Positions 8,392-17,126 of a stretch of 64,000 nucleotides of DNA are shown here, one piece after another. The position numbers and the translations under genes are program-made. Source of the DNA: Robertmurraya andreesenii (lineage in GTDB: Bacteria; Bacillota; Bacilli; Bacillales; Cytobacillaceae); NCBI RefSeq assembly GCF_030813005.1, contig NZ_JAUSTU010000012.1, forward strand, positions 93,477-157,476, written 5' to 3'. Numbering within the stretch: position 1 is the first letter of the stretch; every line of letters starts with the position of its first letter. Under the pieces are notes generated by a model, which searched no databases, was not told the DNA's origin, and worked only from the letters and a program-made list of their open reading frames with translations.

Positions 8392-9285
8392 GTGGAGCAT
8401 TCTCTTTTGGAATCCTTTTCTGATACATACAAAAATTTGCTTGAAAATCAACTGAGAGAAAATATCGATCGGATGCAGGCACCCGAAGTCATTAAGGAGG
8501 CAATGCATTATTCACTGAAGGCAGGAGGAAAAAGAATTCGTCCTTTACTCCTTTTTGCCACCTTGGATGCATTTAAAGAACGTCCAGAAAAAGGATTGTT
8601 AACAGCATGTGCGATTGAAATGATCCATACTTATTCTCTGATCCATGATGATTTGCCGAGCATGGATAATGATGATTTAAGAAGGGGAAGGCCGACAAAC
8701 CATAAAGTATTCGGGGAAGCCTTTGCCATTTTGGCAGGCGACGCACTTTTAACCTGTAGCTTTCAGCTTATTGCCGAAACGACGGAAGCAGATGTAGACG
8801 CAAATCAGAAGCTAGAGCTCATTCGTGAATTGGCCATTGCTGCTGGAGCCGAAGGAATGGTGGGTGGACAGGTTGCTGATATGGAGGGAGAGGATAAGTC
8901 CTTAACCCTTGAGGAACTGAAGTACATTCATTATCATAAAACGGGTAAGCTTTTGGCTTATAGTGCGGTAGCAGGGGCGATCCTGGCAGGAGCTTCAAAA
9001 GAAACCGTAGAAAAATTTAGAGCCTTTGCTCATCATCTAGGCCTTGCCTTTCAAATACGCGATGACATTTTGGATGTTGAGGGGAGCGAGGAAAAGATTG
9101 GCAAGCGAGTTGGCAGTGATGCATATAATCATAAAAGTACGTACCCGGTCCTTTTATCAATGGATGGTGCGAAAAAAGCCTTAGAAGAGGAAATTAATCA
9201 GGCTCTATCTATTCTCAAGACGATGGACTTGAAGACCAATCTCTTAGAAGAATTAACCGATTTGGTTGCTACACGGGATCATTGA
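8392..9285 (+). CDS. ispA: Farnesyl diphosphate synthase
   Basis: Condenses isopentenyl diphosphate with dimethylallyl and geranyl diphosphate to make farnesyl diphosphate for quinones, undecaprenyl carriers and other isoprenoids. The 297-residue protein carries the first Asp-rich motif as DDLPSMD (86-92), the DDx4D form typical of bacterial farnesyl synthases, and the second as DDILD. The GTG at 8392 is chosen because GAGGAGG lies 6 bases before it; a longer frame from 8350 has no ribosome binding site and would overlap xseB. dxs, which makes the precursors of its substrates, follows. Confidence 0.95.
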   Translation: MEHSLLESFSDTYKNLLENQLRENIDRMQAPEVIKEAMHYSLKAGGKRIRPLLLFATLDAFKERPEKGLLTACAIEMIHTYSLIHDDLPSMDNDDLRRGRPTNHKVFGEAFAILAGDALLTCSFQLIAETTEADVDANQKLELIRELAIAAGAEGMVGGQVADMEGEDKSLTLEELKYIHYHKTGKLLAYSAVAGAILAGASKETVEKFRAFAHHLGLAFQIRDDILDVEGSEEKIGKRVGSDAYNHKSTYPVLLSMDGAKKALEEEINQALSILKTMDLKTNLLEELTDLVATRDH

Positions 9286-9310
9286 GCAAAATTTGTAAAT
9301 ATGTTATAAT
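9282..9310 (+). promoter_or_regulatory. Sigma-A promoter upstream of dxs
   Basis: TTGAGC at 9282-9287 and a perfect TATAAT at 9305-9310, exactly 17 bases apart. The -35 box overlaps the ispA stop codon. It gives dxs-tlyA a promoter of their own with a leader of about 195 bases. Confidence 0.8.
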
Positions 9311-9360
9311 ACAGTTTGACTTTATTTCGTCATATTTGATTGTTCTAAATAAAAGTATTG

Positions 9361-9395
9361 CCGTTACCACAATTGTGTTAGCGGTTATTTTTTCA
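9361..9395 (+). terminator. Terminator-like hairpin in the dxs leader
   Basis: An 11-bp imperfect stem (CCGTTACCACA / TGTGTTAGCGG, one mismatch and one G-T pair) directly followed by TTATTTTTTC. It lies 50 bases downstream of the dxs promoter and upstream of the start codon, so it may end read-through from ispA or act as an attenuator of dxs. No competing antiterminator stem was found by eye. Confidence 0.55.
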
Positions 9396-9453
9396 GGTGG
9401 GAACTGATTAAATTTGTTCCCGAGATTAGTATCCCCATTTATAAATTTCATTA

Positions 9454-9477
9454 GCAACATTGTTTGAGAAAAGAGCC
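9454..9477 (+). repeat. Short remnant of the dispersed repeat (copy D)
   Basis: Twenty-four bases (GCAACATTGTTTGAGAAAAG plus AGCC) that match the right end of the repeat at 40749-40932 in 22 of 24 positions. Only this end is present. It lies in the dxs leader, 34 bases before the start codon. Confidence 0.55.
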
Positions 9478-9511
9478 TAAATGAATTAGAAATGAAAGCG
9501 AGTGGTCCATC

Positions 9512-11404
9512 ATGGATCTATTTTCAATAAAAGACCCTTCCTTCCTAAAAAGTCTAACCGTTAAGGAATTAGAGAGCCTTAGTGAGGATATTCGTAAATT
9601 CTTGATTGAGAAACTTTCAAAAACAGGTGGACATATTGGGCCTAATTTGGGGGTTGTGGAATTAACGATTGCCCTACACAAATGCTTTAACAGTCCAGTC
9701 GATAAAATATTATGGGATGTAGGACATCAATCCTATGTTCATAAGATCCTGACTGGAAGGGCCTGTCAGTTTGATACATTAAGACAATATAAGGGACTTT
9801 GTGGCTTTCCAAAGATGGTCGAAAGCGAGCATGATGTATGGGAGACCGGTCACAGCTCCACCTCACTGTCAGCGGCAATGGGAATGGCGATTGCAAGAGA
9901 TTTAAAGAAGGAGAAGTCCTTTGTTGTTCCTGTTATTGGCGATGGGGCACTTACAGGTGGAATGGCTCTAGAGGCATTGAATCATATCGGTCACGAAAAG
10001 AAAAATATGATTGTTGTCCTCAATGATAATGAAATGTCGATTGCGCCAAATGTAGGGGCTCTTCACAATGTGTTAGGACGCCTAAGAACTGCTGGGAAAT
10101 ACCAATGGGCGAAGGATGAATTAGAGCAGCTACTCAAGAAAATTCCTGCTGTTGGTGGAAAGGTAGCACAGGCGGCAGAAAGGATCAAGGATAGCTTAAA
10201 ATATTTGCTCGTTTCTGGAGTCTTCTTTGAAGAACTTGGATTCACGTACTTAGGTCCAATTGATGGCCATAACTTTGAAGCTTTATTTGAAAATCTTGCC
10301 TATGCTAAGAAAACAGAGGGGCCTGTCTTACTACATGTCATTACGAAAAAAGGTAAAGGCTATGGCCCAGCTGAGAAGGACACCACTGGAAATTGGCATG
10401 GTACAGGTGCCTACAAGATTGAAACGGGTGATTTCATTAAGCCTGTTGATGCTCCTCCAGCATGGAGCAAGCTTGTCAGTGAGACCGTCAGGAGAATTGC
10501 TCGGGAGGATGAGCGCATCGTCGCCATAACTCCTGCTATGCCTGTCGGCTCAAAGCTCGAAGGCTTTGCTAGTGAGTTTCCTGATCGCATGTATGATGTT
10601 GGAATTGCGGAACAGCATGCTGCAACAGTTGCAGCAGGGCTTGCCACCCAGAAAATGAAGCCGTTCCTAGCGATTTATTCCACCTTTCTGCAACGGGCCT
10701 ATGATCAGGTCGTCCACGATATTTGTCGTCAAAATCTTAATGTCTTCTTTGGAATTGATCGGGCGGGATTAGTTGGAGCAGACGGAGAAACGCACCAAGG
10801 TGTATTTGATATCGCCTTTATGAGACATATTCCGAATATGGTAATGATGATGCCGAAGGATGAAAATGAAGGCCAGCATTTAGTCTATACAGCGTTAAAA
10901 TACGATCATGGTCCAATCGCCATGAGATTTCCACGTGGAAATGGTCTTGGAGTGCCACTCGATCAGGAACTAAAGGAAATTCCTATAGGTTCATGGGAAA
11001 TTCTAAAGAATGGTTCCGACGGGGCAATCCTTACCTTTGGGACGACGATTCCAATGGCCATGAAAGCAGCGGAAATTCTTGAAAAGCAAGGGATTTCCAT
11101 TAAAGTTGTGAATGCGCGATTTATTAAGCCTTTAGACGAAGCGATGCTGCTTGATATTCTTGGAACAAACATGCCAATCTTGACGATTGAAGAGGCGATT
11201 CTTCAGGGTGGCTTTGGTAGCTCTATTCTGGAATTTGCCTCGGATCATGGCTTCCACCACGTTCAAATTGAACGTATGGGAATTCCGGATCAGTTCATCG
11301 AGCATGGCAGTGTCAAGGAATTATTAAATGAAATCGGGCTAACAACAGAAGCGGTAGTGGCTAAGCTACAAACTATTGCTCGAAAAAAACAAAAAAGGGC
11401 TTAG
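9512..11404 (+). CDS. dxs: 1-deoxy-D-xylulose-5-phosphate synthase
   Basis: Joins pyruvate and glyceraldehyde 3-phosphate with thiamine diphosphate to start the MEP pathway of isoprenoid synthesis. The 630 residues cover the whole family length. Visible marks are HIGPNLGVVELTIALH near the start, the thiamine-binding stretch VIGDGALTGGMALEALN ending in NDNEMSI, the pyrimidine domain with YDVGIAEQHA and the C-terminal transketolase domain. The start at 9512 has a weak ribosome binding site (GAAAGCGAGTGG). tlyA follows 3 bases after the stop. Confidence 0.97.
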   Translation: MDLFSIKDPSFLKSLTVKELESLSEDIRKFLIEKLSKTGGHIGPNLGVVELTIALHKCFNSPVDKILWDVGHQSYVHKILTGRACQFDTLRQYKGLCGFPKMVESEHDVWETGHSSTSLSAAMGMAIARDLKKEKSFVVPVIGDGALTGGMALEALNHIGHEKKNMIVVLNDNEMSIAPNVGALHNVLGRLRTAGKYQWAKDELEQLLKKIPAVGGKVAQAAERIKDSLKYLLVSGVFFEELGFTYLGPIDGHNFEALFENLAYAKKTEGPVLLHVITKKGKGYGPAEKDTTGNWHGTGAYKIETGDFIKPVDAPPAWSKLVSETVRRIAREDERIVAITPAMPVGSKLEGFASEFPDRMYDVGIAEQHAATVAAGLATQKMKPFLAIYSTFLQRAYDQVVHDICRQNLNVFFGIDRAGLVGADGETHQGVFDIAFMRHIPNMVMMMPKDENEGQHLVYTALKYDHGPIAMRFPRGNGLGVPLDQELKEIPIGSWEILKNGSDGAILTFGTTIPMAMKAAEILEKQGISIKVVNARFIKPLDEAMLLDILGTNMPILTIEEAILQGGFGSSILEFASDHGFHHVQIERMGIPDQFIEHGSVKELLNEIGLTTEAVVAKLQTIARKKQKRA

Positions 11405-11407
11405 ACG

Positions 11408-12241
11408 ATGAAAAAAAAAGAACGAATTGATGTCCTTCTTGTAGAAAGAGGTCTAGCTGAAACGCGGGAAAAAGCGAAAAGAGCGGTAATGGCAGGCCTT
11501 GTATACAGCAATGAAGAAAGATTAGACAAGCCTGGTGAAAAGATCAGTATTGACAGCCCGCTGGTTGTGAAAGGGAACGTGTTGCCATATGTAAGCAGGG
11601 GTGGCCTTAAGCTTGAAAAGGCACTTAAAGTATTCGATGTTTCTGTAGGTGGCAAGGTCTTGCTTGACATTGGTGCCTCAACAGGGGGCTTCACTGATTG
11701 TGCGCTTCAAAATGGGGCAAAAATGTCTTATGCCCTTGATGTCGGCTACAACCAGCTTGCGTGGAAGCTAAGACAGGATGAACGGGTCGTAGTGATGGAA
11801 CGAACGAATTTTCGTTATGTTACGCCTGCGGATCTAATTGGAGAACTTCCAAATTTCGCCTCAATCGATGTTTCCTTTATCTCACTCAAATTGATTCTCC
11901 CTGTACTAAAAACATTGTTGGTGTTAAATAGTGATGTGGTCGCATTGGTGAAGCCACAATTTGAAGCAGGTCGAGAACAAGTGGGGAAAAAAGGCATTGT
12001 GAGGGATCCGAAGGTCCATGAAGATGTGCTTCAAAGAATGCTTGATTTCGCCTTGAGTGAAGGCTTTGATGTCGAAAATTTATCCTATTCACCTATTACA
12101 GGCGGGGATGGGAATATCGAATTTCTGCTCCATTTAAAGTGGAATGGGAAAGAAGCAGGAGATAATCATCTCCCTCAATCACCTATTCAAGTTGTCAAGG
12201 AAGCTCACGAGCAGCTGAAAACAAAACAAAACGAGGAATAG
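11408..12241 (+). CDS. tlyA: TlyA family 2'-O-methyltransferase (S4 and FtsJ-like domains)
   Basis: The 277-residue protein has an N-terminal S4 RNA-binding domain (ERIDVLLVERGLAETREKAK) and a Rossmann-type methyltransferase domain with the SAM loop LLDIGASTGGFTDC. It corresponds to YqxC of Bacillus. Members of the TlyA family methylate rRNA ribose, as shown for mycobacterial TlyA; in Bacillus the target is not certain, and the older label hemolysin is misleading. It is cotranscribed with dxs. Its stop codon lies within the terminator stem. Confidence 0.92.
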   Translation: MKKKERIDVLLVERGLAETREKAKRAVMAGLVYSNEERLDKPGEKISIDSPLVVKGNVLPYVSRGGLKLEKALKVFDVSVGGKVLLDIGASTGGFTDCALQNGAKMSYALDVGYNQLAWKLRQDERVVVMERTNFRYVTPADLIGELPNFASIDVSFISLKLILPVLKTLLVLNSDVVALVKPQFEAGREQVGKKGIVRDPKVHEDVLQRMLDFALSEGFDVENLSYSPITGGDGNIEFLLHLKWNGKEAGDNHLPQSPIQVVKEAHEQLKTKQNEE

Positions 12242-12266
12242 GCTCATGCTTATTCCTCGTTTTTCT
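12228..12266 (+). terminator. Terminator after tlyA
   Basis: A perfect 13-bp stem (AAAACGAGGAATA / TATTCCTCGTTTT) with a 10-base loop and a T-run. The tlyA stop codon sits at the top of the left arm. Confidence 0.9.
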
Positions 12267-12394
12267 CTCTTTTTTTATCGCAGGAAAAAAGGTATTTGTC
12301 AAGAATTGGCGAATATACACAAAAAAGTGTACTTTTTAACTAATTTTCGCTAACATTATGACGATAGGTCATGTATCAATCTCGAGGTGATTGT

Positions 12395-12844
12395 GTGAAT
12401 AAGGGTCAAAGACATATAAAGATAAGGGAAATCATTGTAAATAATGATATCGAAACCCAAGACGAGCTTGTCGATTACTTAAAAAATGCTGGATACAATG
12501 TTACCCAAGCAACGGTATCAAGAGACATTAAGGAGCTCCATCTTGTTAAGGTTCCATTATTGGATGGGCGCTACAAATATAGCTTGCCGGCTGATCAGCG
12601 ATTCAATCCACTGCAAAAGCTAAAAAGAAACTTAATGGACGCGTTCGTAAGAATTGATCATGCTGGTAATTTGCTTGTTATGAAGACATTGCCAGGCAAT
12701 GCGATGTCTATTGGTGCTTTGATTGATAATCTTGATTGGGAAGAAATACTAGGTACGATCTGTGGAGATGACACGATCTTAATTATATGCAAAACCTCCG
12801 ATGAAGCGGAGATCATTCAAGCAAGATTTTTAGAAATGTTGTAA
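12395..12844 (+). CDS. argR: Arginine repressor ArgR/AhrC
   Basis: Arginine-dependent regulator that represses arginine synthesis and activates its breakdown. The 149 residues show the winged-helix DNA-binding domain (KGQRHIKIREIIVNNDIETQ with TQATVSRDIKELHLVKV) and the C-terminal hexamerisation and arginine-binding domain (PGNAMSIGALIDNLDW, GTICGDDTILIIC). The GTG at 12395 gives the family start MNKGQRHIKI and has GAGGTGATT upstream; an in-frame ATG at 12371 would add 8 non-conserved residues. It is followed by recN with a 15-base gap, as in Bacillus. Confidence 0.96.
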   Translation: MNKGQRHIKIREIIVNNDIETQDELVDYLKNAGYNVTQATVSRDIKELHLVKVPLLDGRYKYSLPADQRFNPLQKLKRNLMDAFVRIDHAGNLLVMKTLPGNAMSIGALIDNLDWEEILGTICGDDTILIICKTSDEAEIIQARFLEML

Positions 12845-12859
12845 CCGAGGTGAAAACCC

Positions 12860-14548
12860 ATGCTTAGCGAATTATCGATTAGAAACTTTGCCATTATTGA
12901 GTCCCTTTCCATTTCCTTCGAAAAGGGTTTGACCGTGCTTTCAGGTGAAACTGGCGCAGGGAAATCGATCATCATTGATGCCATTCATCTATTGGTTGGC
13001 GGAAGAGGCTCAGCAGAGTTTGTTCGCCACGGTGAAGAGAAAGCGGAAATTGAGGGGCTTTTTTTAATTGAAAACGATAGCCACCCTCTTTACGAAAGGG
13101 CCGGGGAGTTTGGGATTGAAATTGAAGATGGCATGATTGTTTTGCGCCGGGATATTTCTAGGACAGGAAAAAGCGTCTGTCGGATCAACGGAAAGCTTGT
13201 GACGATATCCACATTAAGAGAAATTGGTGGTACCCTTGTTGATATCCATGGACAGCATGAGCATCAGGAGCTCATGGATGAAACGAAGCATCTGTCCCTT
13301 TTGGATCAATTCGGTGGAGAGACCGTTGCTTCTGCCCTTCGTGAATACGGGGATCTATACCATTCCTATGAAAAGGCATTGAAAAACCTTAAGGCTTTGA
13401 GCGAAAATGAACAGCAGATGGCCCATCGCTTGGATTTATTGTCCTTTCAGCTTGATGAAATTCAGAATGCCCATTTGAAAATCAATGAGGATGAAGAGCT
13501 TTTAGAGGAGAAGAAAAGACTGGGTAATTTTGAAAAATTACATGAAGCCTTAAGTCTCAGCTATTCAGCTTTTCAAGGGGACAATAAAGGACTAGACTGG
13601 CTCGGCCTTGCGATGAATCATCTAGAGGATGCTGCCACGGTAGATAAGAACTTCCAAGAGCTCTCTGAATCAGTGTCCAATAGCTTTTACTTGCTTGAAG
13701 ATGTCTCGAGGACTCTAAGAAATGCGCTGGACTCACTTGAATTTGACCCAGGTCGCTTGAATGAGATTGAAGAACGTTTGAATGAAATCAATCAATTAAA
13801 AAGGAAATATGGAAAAACGATCGAAGAAATTTTGGAGTATGGTGCAAAAATTGAAGAGGAGCTAGATACTCTTCAAAATAAAGAAACCCATATTGAAAAA
13901 CTTCAAAAGCAACTTCATGTGATTCAGAAGGATTTAACAATCGAGGCTCGAGAATTAAGCAGTGTGAGACAAAAATACGCAGGTCAGCTAACCGAACTCA
14001 TACATAAAGAGCTAAAAGAGCTTTATATGGAAAAAACAATTTTTGAAGTTCGATTCTCAAGTGATAATGAGAGCTTTTCTTCGACAGGCTCAGATAAAGT
14101 AGAGTTTTTCCTGTCAACCAACCCAGGTGAACCGCTCAAGCCTCTTTCTAAGGTTGCTTCCGGTGGGGAGTTATCAAGAATCATGCTTGCTTTAAAGAGT
14201 ATTTTTTCGAAGCATCAAGGAGTCACCTCGATTATTTTCGATGAAGTGGATACGGGAGTAAGCGGAAGAGTTGCTCAGGCCATTGCGGAGAAAATTTATA
14301 ACGTTTCGATTGATTCTCAGGTACTTTGCATTTCCCATCTTCCACAGGTTGCGGCCATGGCAGATACCCATCTCTATATTGCAAAGGATATTACAGATGG
14401 GCGAACGAGAACATCTGTCCAAAAGTTAGATGAACAAGAGAAGATCAAAGAAATTGGCCGCATGATTTCCGGAGTGGAAATCACGGATTTAACAAAGGAA
14501 CATGCAAGAGAGCTTCTTCTTTTAGCGAAGGAAATTAAAATAACTTGA
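12860..14548 (+). CDS. recN: DNA repair protein RecN
   Basis: SMC-like ATPase that gathers and tethers broken DNA ends early in double-strand break repair. The N-terminal ATPase half has the Walker A loop LSGETGAGKSIIIDAI. Two long coiled-coil arms run from about residue 160 to 390. The C-terminal half has the ABC signature (LSKVASGGELSRIMLALKSI) and the Walker B region IIFDEVDTGVSG. At 562 residues it is complete. The ribosome binding site is CCGAGGTG. Expression together with argR is suggested by the 15-base spacing. Confidence 0.96.
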   Translation: MLSELSIRNFAIIESLSISFEKGLTVLSGETGAGKSIIIDAIHLLVGGRGSAEFVRHGEEKAEIEGLFLIENDSHPLYERAGEFGIEIEDGMIVLRRDISRTGKSVCRINGKLVTISTLREIGGTLVDIHGQHEHQELMDETKHLSLLDQFGGETVASALREYGDLYHSYEKALKNLKALSENEQQMAHRLDLLSFQLDEIQNAHLKINEDEELLEEKKRLGNFEKLHEALSLSYSAFQGDNKGLDWLGLAMNHLEDAATVDKNFQELSESVSNSFYLLEDVSRTLRNALDSLEFDPGRLNEIEERLNEINQLKRKYGKTIEEILEYGAKIEEELDTLQNKETHIEKLQKQLHVIQKDLTIEARELSSVRQKYAGQLTELIHKELKELYMEKTIFEVRFSSDNESFSSTGSDKVEFFLSTNPGEPLKPLSKVASGGELSRIMLALKSIFSKHQGVTSIIFDEVDTGVSGRVAQAIAEKIYNVSIDSQVLCISHLPQVAAMADTHLYIAKDITDGRTRTSVQKLDEQEKIKEIGRMISGVEITDLTKEHARELLLLAKEIKIT

Positions 14549-14576
14549 AAAGCTATCCATTCTGGGTAGCTTTTTT
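14548..14576 (+). terminator. Terminator after recN
   Basis: An 11-bp stem (AAAAGCTATCC / GGGTAGCTTTT, one G-T pair) with a 5-base loop and a run of six T; it overlaps the recN stop codon. Confidence 0.88.
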
Positions 14577-14668
14577 ATGTCTATCGAGGTTATAAATGCG
14601 TCCGAAGCAGGCAAAATTAAAGATGTAGCCATTTCAAAGTGTGTGGACTAGAAGCGAGGAGAGTGAAG

Positions 14669-15961
14669 ATGTTGAGTTTTGACCTTCTTAGAAAAATAAT
14701 TGGTGGAATTCTCCTTGTTTCAATCGTTGCAATTGGATTTTCCAAACCAGTTCAACAATATTTTCAAATACCAAAAGAAATCACGATGTTTGAAGGGCAG
14801 AATTTTGAATTCGCAAAATCGAAGCCTGTTTCGGCTGAGTTAACCCATGATGACGATAGTGTTTCGCTAAATAATCATGATCATACCGTCTCATTAAACG
14901 CCAAAAAATATGGAAAAAATGAAATGCTCTTAGAATTAGCAGGCTTTCCTGTGAAAAAGGTCGATGTTAATGTCTTAAAGGATTTTAGAGTGATACCGGG
15001 TGGACAATCGATTGGCGTCAAACTAAATACAGTTGGCGTTCTAGTCGTTGGGCACCATCAAGTAAATACCTCTGAGGGGAAGCAATCACCTGGGGAAATT
15101 GCTGGAATTAAGGTTGGAGACATTATTACGAAGATAAATGGGAAGCAAATTGATAAAATGTCGGATGTTGCCCCCTTTGTTCAAGAAGCGGGGGAATCCG
15201 GGAAACCTCTAAAAATTGAACTTGGACGGGAAAGTGGAAAAGCGACAACAGAATTGATGCCACTAAAGGAAAAAGGCGAAGAAAAATTTAAGCTGGGTCT
15301 TTATATACGTGACTCGGCTGCAGGGATCGGAACGATGACTTTTTATCATCCCGAATCAAAGCGCTATGGTGCTTTAGGGCATGTCATCTCCGATATGGAT
15401 ACGAAGAAGCCTATTGTTGTGGAGGATGGACAAATCGTCCGATCTACCGTCACGTCGATTGAAAAAGGAAGCAATGGGGACCCTGGTGAGAAGTTAGCTC
15501 GATTCTCTTCAGATAGAGAAGTGATTGGAAATATTCAAAGAAACAGTCCTTTCGGGATTTTTGGTAAGCTAAATCGAGATCTTGAAAATGGTGTGATGGA
15601 TAAGCCAATGCCAATTGCCCTATCCCATCAAGTAAAGGAAGGTCCTGCGCAAATCCTAACGGTTGTTGATAACGACGAGGTTAAGCTCTTTGATATAGAA
15701 ATTGTGAGCACCATTCCACAAAAGTTCCCTGCTACAAAGGGGATGGTCATAAAGGTAACAGATAAGGAGCTTCTTGATAAAACTGGAGGGATTGTCCAGG
15801 GGATGTCAGGAAGCCCTATTATCCAAGAGGGAAAGGTTGTTGGTGCAGTTACCCATGTTTTTGTGAATGACCCAACCTCTGGATATGGTGTTCACATCGA
15901 ATGGATGCTAAATGAAGCAGGAATCGATATTTACGAAAAGGAAGAAGAAAAAGCAAGTTAA
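14669..15961 (+). CDS. spoIVB: SpoIVB signalling serine peptidase
   Basis: Forespore-secreted peptidase that starts pro-sigma-K processing by cutting SpoIVFA. The 430 residues show an N-terminal membrane segment (IIGGILLVSIVAIGF), a PDZ domain (GEIAGIKVGDIITKINGKQI) and a peptidase domain with the conserved His in GALGHVISDMD and the catalytic Ser in GMSGSPII. The ATG at 14669 has AGGAGAGTG upstream; a GTG at 14639 would add ten residues without a ribosome binding site. The position between recN and spo0A is the usual one. Confidence 0.95.
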   Translation: MLSFDLLRKIIGGILLVSIVAIGFSKPVQQYFQIPKEITMFEGQNFEFAKSKPVSAELTHDDDSVSLNNHDHTVSLNAKKYGKNEMLLELAGFPVKKVDVNVLKDFRVIPGGQSIGVKLNTVGVLVVGHHQVNTSEGKQSPGEIAGIKVGDIITKINGKQIDKMSDVAPFVQEAGESGKPLKIELGRESGKATTELMPLKEKGEEKFKLGLYIRDSAAGIGTMTFYHPESKRYGALGHVISDMDTKKPIVVEDGQIVRSTVTSIEKGSNGDPGEKLARFSSDREVIGNIQRNSPFGIFGKLNRDLENGVMDKPMPIALSHQVKEGPAQILTVVDNDEVKLFDIEIVSTIPQKFPATKGMVIKVTDKELLDKTGGIVQGMSGSPIIQEGKVVGAVTHVFVNDPTSGYGVHIEWMLNEAGIDIYEKEEEKAS

Positions 15962-15991
15962 ACAAAAAGGCGGCCTGAGTCGCCTTTTTGT
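15962..15991 (+). terminator. Terminator after spoIVB
   Basis: A perfect 11-bp stem (ACAAAAAGGCG / CGCCTTTTTGT) with an 8-base loop; the A-rich left and T-rich right arms make it efficient on the plus strand and possibly on both. Confidence 0.9.
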
Positions 15992-16006
15992 ATTAAATAA
16001 AGATTT

Positions 16007-16015
16007 TTCGACAAA
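16007..16015 (-). promoter_or_regulatory. 0A box in the spo0A leader (distal)
   Basis: TTCGACAAA, the exact reverse complement of the Spo0A-binding consensus TTTGTCGAA, about 200 bases before spo0A. A weaker partial match (TAGTCGAAAA) lies near 16048. Confidence 0.65.
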
Positions 16016-16118
16016 GTTTACTTCTGAAAAAAATCAACCATCGAAAATAGTCGAAAATAAGAGAAAACAGGAGGAAAATTAAGATTTTACCTGTTTTTCT
16101 AGAAAAAATAAAAAATGA

Positions 16119-16145
16119 AAAGGATTTTTATTGGCTTTGTCGAAT
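16119..16145 (+). promoter_or_regulatory. Sigma-H type promoter of spo0A with overlapping 0A box
   Basis: AAAGGATTT at 16119-16127 and GTCGAAT at 16139-16145, separated by 11 bases, match the sigma-H pattern RnAGGAwWW-N11/12-RnnGAAT in every fixed position. A perfect 0A box (TTTGTCGAA, 16136-16144) overlaps the -10 region. In B. subtilis spo0A has a vegetative and a sigma-H promoter with 0A boxes; this arrangement fits autoregulation of the sporulation switch. Function here is inferred. Confidence 0.7.
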
Positions 16146-16216
16146 TGAATATTTAGAATAAAGATAAAGAAATCATTTCAGAGACGAGAAACTCAGGATT
16201 GAGGAGGAAACTACAG

Positions 16217-17014
16217 GTGAAGAAGATTAAAGTATGTATAGTGGATGACAATCGAGAGCTGGTGGGTTTGTTAGAGGATTATATTTCCTCACAGGAGGAT
16301 ATGGAAGTTGTAGCAGTTGCTCATAACGGTCAAGAATGCCTCGAGGTATTATCGCAAACAGACCCAGATGTTCTTGTTTTAGATATAATCATGCCACACC
16401 TAGATGGATTAGCTGTTTTGGAAAGATTACGCGAGTCAAAAAAGAATTCATTGCCAAACGTCATCATGCTTACTGCATTTGGTCAGGAGGATGTAACGAA
16501 AAAAGCAGTTGAGCTTGGGGCATCCTATTTTATTCTAAAACCATTTGATTTGGAGCATTTAGGAAATCATATTCGTCAAGTAAGCGGTAAGGGAAGCCCG
16601 ATCATGAGAAAATCCACTGGCATCCAAAGCGGAACTAGACAGGTAGTGGAAGAAAAACCAAAAAATCTTGATGCAAGCATCACAAGCATCATTCATGAGA
16701 TTGGAGTACCCGCACATATTAAAGGATACTTGTATTTAAGAGAGGCTATCTCGATGGTTTATAATGATATCGAACTTCTTGGCTCGATTACCAAAGTGCT
16801 ATATCCAGATATTGCGAAGAAATACAATACGACGGCAAGCCGTGTCGAGCGTGCGATTCGCCATGCCATTGAGGTAGCGTGGAGCCGTGGAAATATTGAT
16901 TCCATTTCTTCCTTATTTGGCTATACAGTTTCCATGTCAAAAGCAAAGCCAACCAATAGCGAGTTCATCGCCATGGTGGCTGACAAACTGCGCTTGGAGC
17001 ATAAGGCTTCTTGA
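16217..17014 (+). CDS. spo0A: Sporulation master response regulator Spo0A
   Basis: Endpoint of the phosphorelay that commits the cell to sporulation. The 265 residues contain a receiver domain with the acidic pocket D10-D11, phosphorylation site D56 (VLVLDIIMPHLDG), the switch residues in MLTAFGQ and the Lys in FILKPFD. A short variable linker leads to the very conserved DNA-binding domain (GYLYLREAISMVYNDIELLG up to the end KLRLEHKAS). The GTG at 16217 has GAGGAGG 9 bases upstream and yields the expected N-terminus MKKIKVCIVDDN; a frame opening at 16199 is less likely. Confidence 0.98.
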   Translation: MKKIKVCIVDDNRELVGLLEDYISSQEDMEVVAVAHNGQECLEVLSQTDPDVLVLDIIMPHLDGLAVLERLRESKKNSLPNVIMLTAFGQEDVTKKAVELGASYFILKPFDLEHLGNHIRQVSGKGSPIMRKSTGIQSGTRQVVEEKPKNLDASITSIIHEIGVPAHIKGYLYLREAISMVYNDIELLGSITKVLYPDIAKKYNTTASRVERAIRHAIEVAWSRGNIDSISSLFGYTVSMSKAKPTNSEFIAMVADKLRLEHKAS

Positions 17015-17042
17015 AAGAGGTAGGATTTTCACAGTTGTTTGA

Positions 17043-17071
17043 AAGAAGACGTCAAATTGGCGTCTTTTTAT
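17043..17071 (+). terminator. Terminator after spo0A
   Basis: A stem AAGACGTC / GGCGTCTT (one G-T pair) with a 5-base loop, followed by a T-rich tract. Confidence 0.8.
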
Positions 17072-17126
17072 TTTCTATATTTCCTGTTATGGTAAATATA
17101 TAGAATTTGCAGAGAAGGGCAAAAAA

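Noticed and set aside
11408..12241. Hemolysin A annotation for the S4/FtsJ protein
   Set aside because: The domain layout is that of an RNA methyltransferase; the hemolysin label is historical.
12270..12394. ArgR-binding ARG box before argR
   Set aside because: The spacer has AT-rich palindromic pieces such as ACACAAAAAAGTGT, but no convincing match to the ARG box could be read by eye.
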